From Orientallactaga sibirica (Eukaryota > Chordata > Mammalia > Rodentia > Dipodidae): a DNA stretch of 64,000 nucleotides. Position 1 is the first letter of the stretch. Every line of letters starts with the position of its first letter. Below the pieces are notes generated by a model, which worked only from the letters and a program-made list of their open reading frames with translations, did not search any database and was not told where the DNA came from. The stretch lies in NCBI GenBank assembly GCA_036365145.1, contig JAEOAD010002279.1, positions 4,149,001 through 4,213,000 on the forward strand. Direction: 5' to 3'. Below are positions 35,463-47,383 of this stretch, piece after piece. Both the position numbers and the translations under genes were made by a program.

Positions 35463-35648
35463 CAAATTGTATTTCATTTATTTATTTGAGAGAGAAAAAG
35501 AGAATGGGCACATCAGAGCCTCCAGCCACTGCAAACAAAGTCCAGATGCGTGCGCCCCCTTGTGCCTCTGGCTTAACGTGGGTCCTGGGGAATCGAGCCT
35601 TTGGCTTTGCAGGGAAATGCCTTAGCTGCTAAGCCATCGCTCCAGCCC
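35463..35648 (-). repeat. Dip-like SINE
   Basis: A short-tailed copy adjoining the previous one; 'gaatcgagcctttggctttg' shows an internal deletion. Confidence 0.9.
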
Positions 35649-35907
35649 ATGTTTGGTTATTTTCATACTGCTGCTGGAAGATGAGGTGTGGCCTCAAGAT
35701 TGTGCCGTCAGGGGCCCAGGGCACATGGCTGTGAGTTTCTCTGCTTCTGTCTGCAGCCGGGAGGAGCTGGGCCTCATCTCTCCCTCCCTTCTGTGAAAGA
35801 GCTTATCCAGTCTTGGCCGTTGGGGTTACCCTAAGAAAGTTCTTGAGCCTCTCCAAACCTTATAATCAGGAGTGATTTTAGCCCAATCGTTCATCTTAGG
35901 GAACTTA

Positions 35908-36032
35908 GGGGGGGCGGGCGCGGTTCAAGGTAGGGTCTCACTCTACTCAGGCTGGCCTCGAACTCACGGCGATCCTCCTACCTCTGCCTCCGACTGCTGG
36001 GATTAGAGGCGTGCGCCACCACGCCCGGCTTT
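35908..36032 (-). repeat. B1-type SINE, internally deleted
   Basis: 'ctcactctactcaggctggc' shows loss of the middle. 'tagggaact' flanks it. Confidence 0.88.
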
Positions 36033-36040
36033 TAGGGAAC

Positions 36041-36127
36041 TATTTTCTGAGCTGTGCTAGAGATTGGATCCGGGGCCTCAGACGTTATGGGGAGCAAGCA
36101 TTCTACCACGAAGCCATTTCCTGAGCC
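36041..36127 (-). repeat. ID/B4-type SINE head, antisense
   Basis: 'gattggatccggggcctcag', 'caagcattctaccacgaagc' and 'tcctgagcccc' form an antisense ID-type tRNA-derived head. Confidence 0.6.
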
Positions 36128-36520
36128 CCTGCTAGGGCTCTGTGAGGATGTTGTAAAGTCACTGATGCATAGGAAACCCCGCCTTGGGTCAGGTGCTGCC
36201 GAGCATCACACACACCTGTTATCTTGTGGCCTTCTTGCCAGAAGGGAGTCTTGGGGCTCAGCACAGCCTTCATTGGTGTTGCTATGGGAAATGTTTAGGG
36301 ATTCTTCAAATGGATGGCCCGTTTGGTACTTAACCCTTTAACCCTTCAGTGCCACTGACAAGAGTTGGCACCTGTCAAAACACCATTTGGCCCTTGAATA
36401 GGGCAGCCTAGCTCCCTTGGCCCAAATCACCCTGAATCCTTCTTCTCTGCTCCAGTCAACGGGAGCTACTAGAGAAGCTGTGGAGGCAGGGAAGCAGGTA
36501 TGGGTTCTGAAGCCTCTGTT

Positions 36521-36731
36521 TTTTTTTTTTCAATCAATCAATCAATCTATCTATCTATCTATCTATCTATCTATTTAGAAAATGAGACTGGGCCTCCCAC
36601 CACTGCAAATGAACTCCGGATACACATGTTATTCTGTGCATCTGGCTTTATGTGAGCACTAGGGAGTTGAACCTGGCATAGCTGGCTTTAGTAGTAAGCG
36701 CCTTTAATGGCTGAGCCATCTCCCACCCCCT
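36521..36731 (-). repeat. Dip-like SINE, diverged, with (ATCA)n/(ATCT)n tail
   Basis: Tetramers at 36531-36574; the body has several deletions and a degenerate head 'ccatctcccaccccc'. Confidence 0.82.
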
Positions 36732-36736
36732 TGCAG

Positions 36737-36932
36737 TTACTTTATTTTATTTTATGAGAATTAGTGGATCAAGGCCTCAGCCACTGCAGTCTCCAGACAC
36801 TTGCGCCACCTAGTGGGCATGTGCGACCTTGCATGCTTGGCCTCTGGCTTACATGGGATCTGGAGAGTGGAACATGGGTCTTTAGGCTTCACAGGCAAAG
36901 CACCTTAACAGCTAAGCCAACTCTCCAGGCCT
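36737..36932 (-). repeat. Long Dip-like SINE
   Basis: The extra segment around 'gccacctagtgggcatgtgc' is intact. The head is mutated ('caactctccaggcct'). Confidence 0.87.
36803..36816 (-). promoter_or_regulatory. CTCF-like core inside long Dip-like SINE (perfect consensus)
   Basis: On the minus strand it reads CCACTAGGTGGCGC, a 14 of 14 match and the same core as at 2177-2190. Confidence 0.5.
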
Positions 36933-37407
36933 AGCAGGCCTTTTCATATGTACCTGATGGAGACCTAGTGTCTGGCCCCAGGACCCCAGCCATTGTCTAG
37001 TCACTGAGTTCTGTCACCAGATCTCCCCTGCGTGTCTTTTGAATTCCATTGTTTTCCACGTGTAGGTACAGGCGATGGGTTGTACGGAAGAGTTGAGGAA
37101 TGGTTGAGAATCTATAGGACTCCGTGCCGGAGGGCAGCCTTCAGTCATTCAGCACAAGGTCCCAAGCGACCAGCCTGGCCCCTAGTGTTTATGGTGCTCT
37201 TGACCCCACATAAGTAGATGCTTACTATTTGCCACTGAGTACTGCTCCTGCCCATAGGGTCCCGTCTTGACCAGACTCCAGTTCTCTTTGGAGCCCGTGT
37301 GCTCTGCCTGCGCCTGCCGCTCCTCACCCCATTTGTCAGACTAGCTTGATTTCCCAGGTCAAGGGCCTGGCCTTGTTGCTCTCAGACGTATCCTCTGCCT
37401 CTCCCTC

Positions 37408-37589
37408 CATTTGTTTTTGTTTGTTTGTTTGTTTGTTTGTTTTTTGGTTTTGCGAGGTAAGGTCTCACTCTGGTCCAGGCTGACCTGGAATTGACTATGT
37501 AGTCTCAGGGTGGCCTCAAACTCTCTGCGATCCTCCTACCTCTGCCTCCCAAGTGCTGGGTTTAAAGGCGTGCGCCACCACGCCCAGCT
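37408..37589 (-). repeat. B1-type SINE with (GTTT)n tail
   Basis: (GTTT)n at 37410-37440 then complete antisense B1. Confidence 0.93.
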
Positions 37590-37822
37590 CTTCTCCCTCC
37601 ATTTGTGTGGATTCTTCTCCCAGCTGAGAACTTCTCCCCACTTTAGAAGGCCCGTACCTCTCAGGTCAGCTCTGTTCAAGAAGATTTTGACAAAAGTCTT
37701 GTCCCAAAGCCAAAAAAGATGAACCCAATGTGAGGATCTGATTATGAGTTGCTTTTCGTGAAATTAATGTTAGTAGCTGATTCTCAGAAACTCACCTTAG
37801 AGTGATAGAAATGTTCTAGCAG

Positions 37823-37978
37823 AGCCGGGCGTGGTGGCGCACCTCTTTAATCCCAGCACTCAGGAGGCAGAGGTAGGAGGATCACCGTGAGTTCCAGGCC
37901 ACCTAAGACTACATAGTGAATTCCAGGTCAGCCTGGACTAAGTGAACCCTACCTCAAAAAACACAAAGAGGAAAGAGA
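37823..37978 (+). repeat. B1-type SINE
   Basis: First of two B1 copies in a row; consensus-like head 'gccgggcgtggtggcgcacc'. Confidence 0.93.
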
Positions 37979-37984
37979 AAGAGA

Positions 37985-38149
37985 GCCGGGCGTGGTGGCG
38001 CACACCTTTAATCCCAGCATTCAGGAGGCAGAGGTAGGAGGATCGCTGTGAGTTCGAGGCCACCCTGAGACTACAGTGTGAATTCCAGGTCAGCCTGAGC
38101 TTGAGCGAGACCCTACCTCAAAAAAGAAAAAAAAGAAGAAGAAGAAGAA
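37985..38149 (+). repeat. B1-type SINE
   Basis: Second B1; tail ends in (AAG)n. 'gaaatgttcta' at about 37809 and 38147 flanks the pair. Confidence 0.93.
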
Positions 38150-39292
38150 ATGTTCTAAGAGTCTGGAGGCTTGTGGTTGGTCCCCGGCAACATTAGAATG
38201 AGTGGATGTGGGAGGAGCAGCGGAGAACACAAGATTCGGGGCCAAAAGTAAGGAAAGATTACTTCCAGGACCAGCTAGCTCCCACTGCTGAATACCCCTT
38301 CACATCAGGTGGGGGCTCCTGGGGATCTGGGACTAGCTCCCCAGGCCCTTGGTTAAAGGGGGGGGTCGCAGAGGGATTCTGTGAGGGCTGCTCACCAGCC
38401 CCGGCCCTCGCTGTCGACACTCCAGACTCGTGGTTCTCCTGCAGGTGGAATTACATCTTCAGGGCTCTGAGCTCCTGCCCCATGAGCCTGGGCTCTTCAC
38501 CAGCACCACCCAGCCGCTCCCGGTGTTTCTGCCAGGGTTCACCAGAGATCGTCCATGGTTGCCCGTGTGCCCCTGGACCTTCACCTTGCTCAAGCCTGTT
38601 GTTGCTTCGTTTTTACTGAGAGAGGAGAGCTCCCAGGCCATTCTTAAACATCTCAGGGGGAGGCAAGGAAGGAGAGCGAGCAGAAATCGCTTAGCCATCT
38701 ATTTGCGGGAGAGAGAGTGAAAACCTTGGCCTCCCGGTCTGCCCCCTGCCTTCTGTTGCTCAGTGGGTGATGGGGGGGGGTGAATTCGAGGTAGCTTCCA
38801 TGGCTCAGTGGCCCCCTTCTTGGTTGTCAGTGGTGAACCATTACCTTGGAATCATCTCTTGAGGTGTGCAGTGGTAGGGTGGAAGAGCTTTGTGCACAAG
38901 TGAAACTGGGGGGCTTCAAGTGGCACAGGATTCCCTGGGATAGACAGGGCCGTGCCTCTTTAACATGCGCCTCACCTTCACGGTGCCGATGTCATTAACA
39001 ATGGAGCTGGAGCGCTGGCAGGCGGGGGTGGAAGCTGGTGGGCAGGAGTGGGCAGCCTCTGCAACACTGTCCATTTTCAGAGCAAAAGGCAGGGTTTTGT
39101 GGGAGGTGGGCGGGGGCTTGTTTCCTTGACAAAGTCGACATGCTTCCTGGGTTTCAAGGGACTGGTATGGGGTAAGGTGAGTGATCCATCTCTACCTGCC
39201 CACTTAGTGTCAAAGCATGTCTCTTCAACAAACAGAAGTCAGGAAGGACTTTTGTCGGCCACCTGAACCCTGCCAGAAATCTTCAAGAGGAG

Positions 39293-39436
39293 CCGGGTGT
39301 GGTGGCACACGCCTTTAATCCCAGCACTTGGGAGGCAGAGGTAGGAGGATTCCCGTGAGTTTGAGGCCAGCCTGAGACTACAGAATGAATTCCAGGTCAG
39401 CCTGGGGCTAGAGCGAGACCCAACCTCAAAAAAAGG
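39293..39436 (+). repeat. B1-type SINE
   Basis: Complete, followed at once by a Dip-like SINE. Confidence 0.93.
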
Positions 39437-39439
39437 GCG

Positions 39440-39648
39440 GGGGGCTGGAGGGATGGCTTAGCGGTTAAGGTGTTTGCCTGCAAAGCCAAATGACCCTGGT
39501 TCGGTTCCCTGGGACTCACATAAGCCAGAATGCAGAAGGTGGCACGCATGTAGAGTTTGTTTACAGTGGCTGGAGGCCCTGGTGCGCCCATTTCTCTCTC
39601 TCTTTCTCTCTCTCTTTCTCTGTCAAATAAATAAATAAATAAAAAGAG
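39440..39648 (+). repeat. Dip-like SINE
   Basis: Complete, tail (AAAT)n with AATAAA. Confidence 0.93.
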
Positions 39649-40221
39649 GAAATTCTTAGAGGTGGCAGTGGGTGTGGAAAAATGTCCTGGAAAGGACTGG
39701 CCAGGATGGAGCTCATCAGACCTCAGGAAGGAAGAAGCCACTCACAGTGAGAACCGTACGGCTTTCCTTGGTCCCCACACAGTCAGCAAAAGATGGGCAT
39801 AAGGATCCCAGATACGGTCAGTCTTCTGGTGACTACAAGTCCCCATTTCTGACTTGGGGAGAAGCAGAGAAACAGCTTTTGGGGTCAGGGGGATAGGTGT
39901 GGTTCTGGAGACAACAGATCTCATAGTCACTTCCTTGGACTAGCTCCCACGGGCTACTACTCCCTGGTGGACCCAGCCCGAGGTCCCCAGATTTGTATAT
40001 GCACAACCCCCTCCCGCCTTTGGCTGCCTACACTCCCATCTGCCCCTCTCTGCGGATGACACATTTGTGTCCTTCAAGGTCCTGCCTCAAGTGACCACTG
40101 CCTGCCTTGCTGCCTAGTGCTCGTGATCCCTCCTCTGATGGCACTGCCCGGGCACTGGTGATGCAGCGTACCCTCCCACCAGCCCCGAGTACTTCTTTTT
40201 GTTTTTTGGAGGCAAGCCCAA

Positions 40222-40232
40222 CATACTGGCCT

Positions 40233-40263
<31 letters not shown>

Positions 40264-40457
40264 TGAGAGAGAGAGAGAATGAGAATTGGTGCACTAGGGC
40301 ATCTAGCCACTGCAGTCGAACTGAGACACATGCGCACATGTGATCTTACATGCTTGTGTCACTGTGCGTCTGGCTTACATGGGACCTGGAGAGTAGAACA
40401 TGAGTCCTTAGGCTTTGCAGGCTGGCGCCTTAACCACTAAGTCATCTCTCCAGCCCT
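40222..40457 (-). repeat. Long Dip-like SINE, diverged
   Basis: The extra segment is present, but its CTCF-like core has decayed ('atgcgcacatgtgatcttac'); (TTTA)n tail. Confidence 0.85.
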
Positions 40458-40486
40458 CGAGTACCTTTTTTAAAAATTATCATAAT

Positions 40487-40682
40487 TTTTTTTAAGATTT
40501 ATTTTTATTTATTTATTAGAGATGGGGGTAGGAATGGGCACAACCAGGGCCTCTAGTCACTGTGAATGAACTCCAGATGTGTGCGCCACGTTCATCTGGC
40601 TTATGTGGGACCTGGAGACTTGAACCTGGGTCTTTAGGCTTTGCATGCGTGAGCCTTAACCACTAAGCCATCTCTCCAGCCC
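40487..40682 (-). repeat. Dip-like SINE
   Basis: A small deletion in 'gcgccacgttcatctggctt'; otherwise complete. Confidence 0.92.
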
Positions 40683-41075
40683 TCAAATTATTATAATTTT
40701 ATATTCATTCAACCTGAGTGACACGTCCAGCAGGCAGAGATGACCACCACGTCCTCTCACTGGTTTATAAAACCCAGCGTCTGCAGGAGTGGGGTGTGCA
40801 GCTACAGCTTCAAGTTCCTTTGCCCAGAGGTCTTCTGTGAGGACAAAAGGTGCACAGCCTGACCTCATGCCTGCTTCTGCCAGGCTCCCCCACCCCCACC
40901 CCCCAGCCATCCCGAGAGCCTGGGAGTAAGTCCCAGCTCATTTATCTGCGAGTCTGTACTTTCTGGGTGAGTGCGGGTGGTCGTGAGGAATGCAAGTGTT
41001 GTGTGAGGAAAGAGCAGATAATTTGGGGACTAAATGGCTTATCTTTCTTCTCCTTTAAAATAAAAATCAGCATAG

Positions 41076-41299
41076 GACTGGAGAGACCTCGGCTTAGCGG
41101 TCAAGGTGCTTGCCTGCGAAGCCTAAGGACTCAGGTTCGATTCCCCAGGACCCACCATGTTAGCCAGCCACACAAGGGTGTGGCGCATGCGTCTGGAGTT
41201 CGTTTGCAGTGGCTGGAAGCCCTGGAGTGCCCATTCTCTCTCCTTGCCTCTTCCATTCTCTCCGTCGCTCAAATAAAATAAATAAATAAAATATTTTTT
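41076..41299 (+). repeat. Dip-like SINE with 14-base target-site duplication
   Basis: 'aaaaatcagcatag' at 41062-41075 and 41300-41313. Contains a perfect RNA polymerase III B-box 'ggttcgattcc'. Confidence 0.95.
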
Positions 41300-41313
41300 A
41301 AAAATCAGCATAG

Positions 41314-41464
41314 AGCTGGGTGTGGTGGCACACGCCTTTCATCTCAGTACTTGGGAGGCAGAGGTAGGAGGATCACCATGAGTTCAAGGCCACCGTGAGA
41401 ATACAGAGTGAACTACAGGTCAGCCTGAACTAGAGTGAGACCCTATCTTGAAAAACCAAAAGGG
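41314..41464 (+). repeat. B1-type SINE
   Basis: Inserted beside the target-site repeat of the previous element. Confidence 0.93.
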
Positions 41465-42374
41465 GGAAAAAAAATTTTTTTTTAATCTGATTTTTTTTTT
41501 AAACCTGATTTTTTTCTTTACATCTTAAGGGCTACCACCATCTGCTCACCCCAGAGTCCTTAGGTTAGAGTACTAACTTGGCCAACCTTGTGGTACTCAC
41601 ACATATTCCTAATTCTCTGAGCCCAAGTGTTTAAGGTGTACCCAGAGCTTCTTGGGACACCCCTTGATGTAACTGTGTTGGTTACATACGGGCCAGGCCC
41701 TCCCATGATCTGGACCACACTCCTACAGTGTCTGTAAATGGTCCTTTTTCTCTGACGGAGGCCTGATGCTCGGGGTTCACCACATGTGTACCGCGAGGAT
41801 TTTCCCATCACGCCGTAGCACATCTCTCAAGGACAGCTTCAGATGGAGCACAGGGACACAGCCAGAATGTGGCGGGAAGAGTGGGGGCTCCTACCAACAG
41901 TTGTGAAATGCTTTTCCTGACACCTCAGATCTGCCAAGCTGTGGACACACTGCTCCCTACCATGGCCGTGGCCGTGCCCGTAAAGGCCTTTCCACTAACC
42001 CATCGGCGTCCAGACTGTGGGGTTTTGTGAAACGGCCAAGTGTTTGCCCAGATCACACCCATAACAGAGCCTCCTGGGCCCTGCCTAAGTGGCTCTCAAA
42101 AGCTGCTGGATATATAACACTGCTCGGTGCTGAAATTACAGGGGGAAAAAAATGAAAATGAAGTACAGGGGTTAGGTGTCTGCGGGCGGAGATCTAGAGC
42201 TGGCTGTGAGAGAATGGACAAGTCCATTAACAAGGTCTGGGGGCAGTGTGAAAGCCACACAGGACTTGGGTATGTTTCCTGCCTTTCCTGAGATTCAGGA
42301 GCAGGGATTCCCCATACTTCATGTCCCATGTCATCATTCCACGGTCAGTGGTACAGTAGAAAGAGTTCTGCTTA

Positions 42375-42544
42375 GGGCTGGAGAGATGGCTTAGTGGTTA
42401 AGGTGCTAGCCTGCAAAGCCTAAGGACCCAGGTTTGATTCTCCAGGTCCCACGTAAGCGCACGTGCCTGGAGTTTGTTTGCAGTGGCTAGAGGCCCTGGT
42501 GTACCAATTGTCTCTCTTTCCCTCTCTCTCTCTCTCTGTCTGAT

Positions 42545-42591
<47 letters not shown>

Positions 42592-42592
42592 T
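42375..42592 (+). repeat. Dip-like SINE ending in (ATTT)n
   Basis: The body is sense, but the terminal microsatellite (42541-42592) reads ATTT, not AAAT, on the same strand. Confidence 0.88.
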
Positions 42593-42626
42593 GTGTGTCC
42601 CCATCCATTTAAAGGCATGAGCTTGA

Positions 42627-42773
42627 GCCAGGTGTGGTGGCCCATGCCTTCAGTCCCAACTTGGGAGGCCGAGGTAGGAGGATCGCCGTGAGTTCAAGGC
42701 CACTGTGAGACTACAGAGTGAATTTAGATCAGCCTGAGCTAGAGTGAGACCCTACCTTAAAAAAAAAAAAAAT
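42627..42773 (+). repeat. B1-type SINE
   Basis: Diverged ('cttcagtcccaacttgggag') with a pure A tail. Confidence 0.9.
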
Positions 42774-43122
42774 CTGTAGCCCAGCAGCTGTAGTTCCCCT
42801 CTGCTCCTAGCAAGGCTCAGCCATCCTGGTCTCCCCAGTATTATGTAGACCCAAGACAGAAACCTTCACAGTCCACAAGGGAGACTTGTCAGAGCACAAC
42901 TGGGTCCCAGGTGCTTGTCTTGGCCAAGCAGGCTTCCAGATATACCTAACTTGGCTTTCTTCAAAAACTTTCACTGACTGGATTCCAAGAAGGCCCATGG
43001 TGGGTGGAGGGACGCTCCTGCCTGGGAAGCGGATCAATAGATGAGATGTTGGGACACCCATCTTCTCTCCCCGCCTTGGGCCTCTCCTCTCACCTAGCCT
43101 GTCTCTTGAAACTTGGGGGGCA

Positions 43123-43305
43123 GGGCTGGAGAGATGGCTTAGCAGTTAAGGCACTTGCCTGCGAAGCCTTAGGACCCCAGAGTCCATTACCCAGAACTCA
43201 TAAGCCAGATGCACAAGGTGGCCCATGGATCTGGAGTTTGTTTGCAGTGGCTGGAGGCCTTGGCACACCCATTCTCTCTACCTGCCCCCCCCAAATAAAT
43301 AAAAT
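43123..43305 (+). repeat. Dip-like SINE
   Basis: A C run replaces the (TC)n before 'aaataaataaaa'. Confidence 0.92.
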
Positions 43306-43378
43306 TCTGGGACAAAAGAGTATCCCATCTCAGGACTAAGGTCAGAAACCTAGCAAGAACCTTTCATTTAATTTTTGG

Positions 43379-43559
43379 GTTTTTTTTTTTTTTTTTTTTT
43401 TTTTTTGGTGGGGGGAGGTGGTTAAGGTAGGGTCTCACTCTATCCAGGCTGACCTGGAATTCACTATGTATTCTCAGGGTGTCCTCGAACTCTTGGCGAT
43501 CCTCCTACCTCTGCCTCCCTAGTACTGGGATTAAAGGTGTGCACCACCAAGCCCGGCTT
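43379..43559 (-). repeat. B1-type SINE
   Basis: 27-base T run as tail complement. Confidence 0.93.
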
Positions 43560-43712
43560 TTTTTGTTTTGTTTTCCAAGGTAGGGTCTCGCTCTAGCCTA
43601 GGCTGACCTGGAATTCACTGTGTATTCTCAGTGTGGCCTCGAACTCACGGCTATCCTCCTACCTCTGCCTCCTGACTGCTGGGATTAAAGGTGTACACCA
43701 CCACACCTGGTT
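43560..43712 (-). repeat. B1-type SINE
   Basis: A second antisense B1 directly following. 'cctttcatt' occurs on both sides of the pair. Confidence 0.93.
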
Positions 43713-44699
43713 TAAGAGCCTTTCATTAGGGGAAAAAAAAAAAACAACAACAAAACTTTTAGTCTGCCTCCTATGTAGAGTTTTGCCCACATGGAATAAA
43801 TTTAAAAGACCGTAAAGTCTTTCAACTGGCCTGTAACTGGATATTCTGGTCACTTGTTTGTGGCCTAATAACACAGGGAGACAACAGTATGCGTGCCATT
43901 TTCTCTGTGAAGCAAGTGTTTCTCTGGGCATGACTCTGTTCCTGAGGATATGCATGACCCAGCATACTGACCGAGAACCCAATGCTGACTGCACGTGATA
44001 GAAATACAGAGGACATGGGGGCCCGCAGGCTCCTGACCTATCATCTAGCGGATCCCAGAGGGGGCCAGGCTGGTCAGGTACTTACAGAAGCTGGTCAGCA
44101 TCTGATGGGCAAGAGGGGGTCCTTACCACCTTGACGAGGTGGGTGCTAAGGTTTACCTTGCCATCGATCGAGGTTGTGGTGGAAGGTCCTCTGGGGACTG
44201 CTGGCTTGGGTCAGGATTCTGTGGTCCTCACTGTCCCATCCGCCACCCCCAGCCTCAAGTCTATAAGGAACTTGGGTTCAGCAGCCCATTCTATCAACTG
44301 CTCCCACAAGACAGAGGGCTGGGGTCTCCCCGGCAGACTTGCCTCCTACGCTGCCCTCTGAGCCCCAGAGAGGGGACTCTTGGGAAGACCTAAGACAGGC
44401 GCCACCATAGTGCTGAGTGTCTGACCTGGGTCTGAAGCCTGATCCACTGAGACACTAACATCCATTGAGGCCCTGCGGTGGGCGCTCCATGTGTTTGTCA
44501 CTTAGCAATACAGCAGCCACGAAGGCCCCCTGCCCAGCCTACTGGGGAGCCCCGGGTGTGATGGGCTTGCCCAAGACACGTTGATTGCTGTGACCAGCGT
44601 GGGAAGTGAGGGCCATGAAGGAAGAGGGGGAGGCGCCTGTGTTGCCAAGAGCTGGGGGGACTTGACGAGACGTCCTTTCGCCCCCTCTTGGCAACTGGA

Positions 44700-45110
44700 C
44701 CTCACCCTTGAACTCTCTTCCTCTGTGCTTTTTAATTTTCCTTTTTTATTTTTTCTTCAGGGGGTTGGCTTCAAATTATCTTGTTTTGTTTACATTACAC
44801 CCAACTTTTGTGGTACAAAAGACTTGCAGGTGCAAATATGTCCCGCCTTCATTAACTTCCCCTCCCTTTTTAATTTATGTGATTTCAATTTTCCTTCCCT
44901 GTACTGTTAATTAGGGGACCCTCTAATCAGTGCCATTATCACAGTGGTATTCACGTTTAGGAAAGCCGCTAAACAAATGCTTGCAAAATTGCTAAATGGC
45001 TAATTAATGTCTGTTAATTAAGAAAATTGCTCACGGTAACAAACCATGCCGTTGCTGGCAGCCGCTCGAAAGACACACACTTGTTGAAATTAGTAGCGTG
45101 GCAGGTAGGG
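44700..45110. other. Candidate conserved non-coding element, homeodomain-site-rich
   Basis: AT-rich and free of repeats, with many TAAT/ATTA cores: 'ttaattagg', 'gctaattaatg', 'gttaattaag', 'tctaatcag', plus 'gtttgtttac' (forkhead type). It lies in the centre of a 1.67 kb SINE-free block in the 22 kb intron. Enhancer function is inference. Confidence 0.4.
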
Positions 45111-45387
45111 GAACATCTGCTCCTCGGAGCTTTCCGGAAGTGAGCAGCCCCTGGCTTAGCCAAGAAGCTCCCCAGGCCTGTCCCTAGCGGTGGTGTCCTC
45201 GGCTGCTGACGGGCACCCTTGTCTCTTGATGTACACGCCTCTTTGCTGTCTCAGTGCCCACCCCTGCCACCTCCCTGCTGCTAGGATGGGTCTCCCAGTG
45301 AGCAGAGCCTGGTCCCTAGACTGAGGGTGGAAACCCGATCGCTATAACTTACTCTCCTTTTTAAAAGTTAACTGCCAGGAAGGGGGT

Positions 45388-45561
45388 GGTGCTGGAGAAA
45401 TGGCTCAGTGGTTAAGGCACTTGCTTGCAAAGCCTGAGGACCCAGGTTTGATTCCGCAGGACCCACGTAAGCCAGATGCACAAGGCGGTGCATGCACCTA
45501 GAGCTAGTTGTTTCCAGTGGCTAGAGGCCCTGGTGTGCCCATTCTTTTTCTCTCAAATAAA
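45388..45561 (+). repeat. Dip-like SINE with target-site duplication
   Basis: 'taaaagttaac' at 45362-45372 and 45562-45572. Confidence 0.93.
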
Positions 45562-45575
45562 TAAAAGTTAACCAC

Positions 45576-45725
45576 CTCTGGGCGTGTGGTGGCGCACGCC
45601 TTTAATCCCAGCACTCGCGAGGCAGAGGTAGGAGGATCGCCGTGAGTTCGAGGCCACCCTGAGACTACATAGTGAGTTCCAGGTTAGCATGGGCTAGAGG
45701 GAGACCCTACCTCGAAAAACAAACT
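45576..45725 (+). repeat. B1-type SINE using the same site
   Basis: 'aaagttaacc' at 45564-45573 and 45726-45735, so it landed next to the previous element's target repeat. Confidence 0.94.
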
Positions 45726-45871
45726 AAAGTTAACCGCACCCACACCCATGCTTGTTGGGAAATTTTCTCAGACTTCCAAGACTGATGGGAGATCAGTATA
45801 TGTAAAAGAGTGCATTGGGGCATGCCTCGTGTCCCTCGCCTGAATCCAGCCAGAAGGCTCTAATGATGTAT

Positions 45872-46103
45872 GTGTTTTTATTTTTAATATTTTATTTTTA
45901 TTTATTTATTTGTTTAAGAGAGAGGCAGATAGAGATAGAAAGAATGAGAGAACGGGCACGCCAGTGCCTCCTGCCGCTGCAAACGAACTCCAGATGCATG
46001 CGCCACCTTGTGCATCTGGCTTACGTGGGTCCTGGGGAATCAAACCCTGGTCCTTTGACTTTGCAGGCAAGTCCCTTAACCGCTAAGCCATTTCTCCAGC
46101 CTG
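45872..46103 (-). repeat. Dip-like SINE
   Basis: Complete. 'tgtatgtgttttta' and 'tgtatgtatttttta' flank it. Confidence 0.93.
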
Positions 46104-46151
46104 GTGTATGTATTTTTTAATGCTTCAGGATTTTTTTAAAAAAATAATACC

Positions 46152-46241
46152 CGAGACTACATAGTGAATTCCAGGTCAGCCTGAACTAGAGTGAGACCCT
46201 ACCTCGAAAAACAAAACAAAACAAAAAAAAATAATAATAAT
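46152..46241 (+). repeat. B1-type SINE, 5'-truncated
   Basis: Starts at 'gagactacatagtgaattcc' and ends in AAAAC and AAT units. Confidence 0.9.
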
Positions 46242-46579
46242 GGTTGCAACTTACTAAACTGATTTCAACACCTGCTAATGGGTTGTAGCCTGCAGCTCAG
46301 CCAGCCCCTTGGGTTAAATGAATTCATCTCGCTTGCTGTTCTGTGTGGAGTTGAGGTCAACATAGCCCCAGAGGTTCAGGTCAACTTGAAGGTGCACGTG
46401 ACTCACCCATCATCACCCGGCATGGACCCCAGCCCCTCCACCACAGCAGTCATGGTCCCTGCCCTCGCCCCACCCTGGGCTTCTGTACCACTCACTAGTC
46501 GTGTGGCTGTCGCACATACCTCACAAGACCCGCTTTCCTTATTGGTAAACCTTACAGGTCCATTTTGAAATGTAGATGA

Positions 46580-46787
46580 GGGCTGGAGAGATGGCTTAGC
46601 AGTGAAGGCCTTTGCCTGCAATGCCATAGGATCCTGGTTCGATTCCCCAGGACCCACGTAAGCCAGATGTACGGGGGGAGGGCATGCATCTGGAGTTCAT
46701 TTGCAGTGGCTGGAGGCCCTGGCATGCCTACTCTCTCTCTCTCTCCCTGCCTCTTTCTCTCTGTCAATTTAAAAAAAAAAAAAGAAC
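46580..46787 (+). repeat. Dip-like SINE with 13-base target-site duplication
   Basis: 'gaaatgtagatga' at 46567-46579 and 46788-46800. Confidence 0.95.
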
Positions 46788-47368
46788 GAAATGTAGATGA
46801 ATTCAAGAACTGTGGAACCCTGGCACTGCCCATCGGGTGGGTGCTTGGTAACTGTCTGCCCCCTTCATTCTCCTTCATTCAGACTGGTGCCGCCTGCTCT
46901 CCCACCTCCCACTTCTGTTCACCCTCATCCTCGCTCAGTCCAAAGTTCACCCTTGCCAGCGAGCTGGATAGATACTGTCCTTACTGATTCCGGCCATCTG
47001 GTCTCTCTGTCCCCAGACTGTTGAGCGGGGACCGCACTGGAGTCCTCCTCACATGCCCTGCGGGCTTTGCCCCTGAGTCTTGGGTGCCCTTTTTTGTCCT
47101 CCAAGTCTGTCTCAAGCAGCGTATTTAACATTGCAAACTGCTCCCTGATAGCCTGTGTCCAGCCCTCGCCTCTTGTGTGTTTCGACCAAGGTGCTTCATC
47201 TTATTTTTTTTTTCTTGTCCTCTCGAATCCCCTGTGAATGTACTGATAGCTTCCCTCCCCTTCCGCCTGCCCGTCGTTGTGCGCCATTGAACCAGGACGC
47301 AAGCAGCTCCACCTCCACCACCACCACCACCACCTCCTGCCAGCCAGAGCCCACCACCCGCACGCCTG

Positions 47369-47383
47369 CCCGCCCGCCCGCCC
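47369..47383 (-). other. Four-run G-quadruplex motif (template strand)
   Basis: Four CCC runs separated by single G on the plus strand give GGGCGGGCGGGCGGG on the minus strand, about 105 bases before the cassette exon. Confidence 0.6.
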
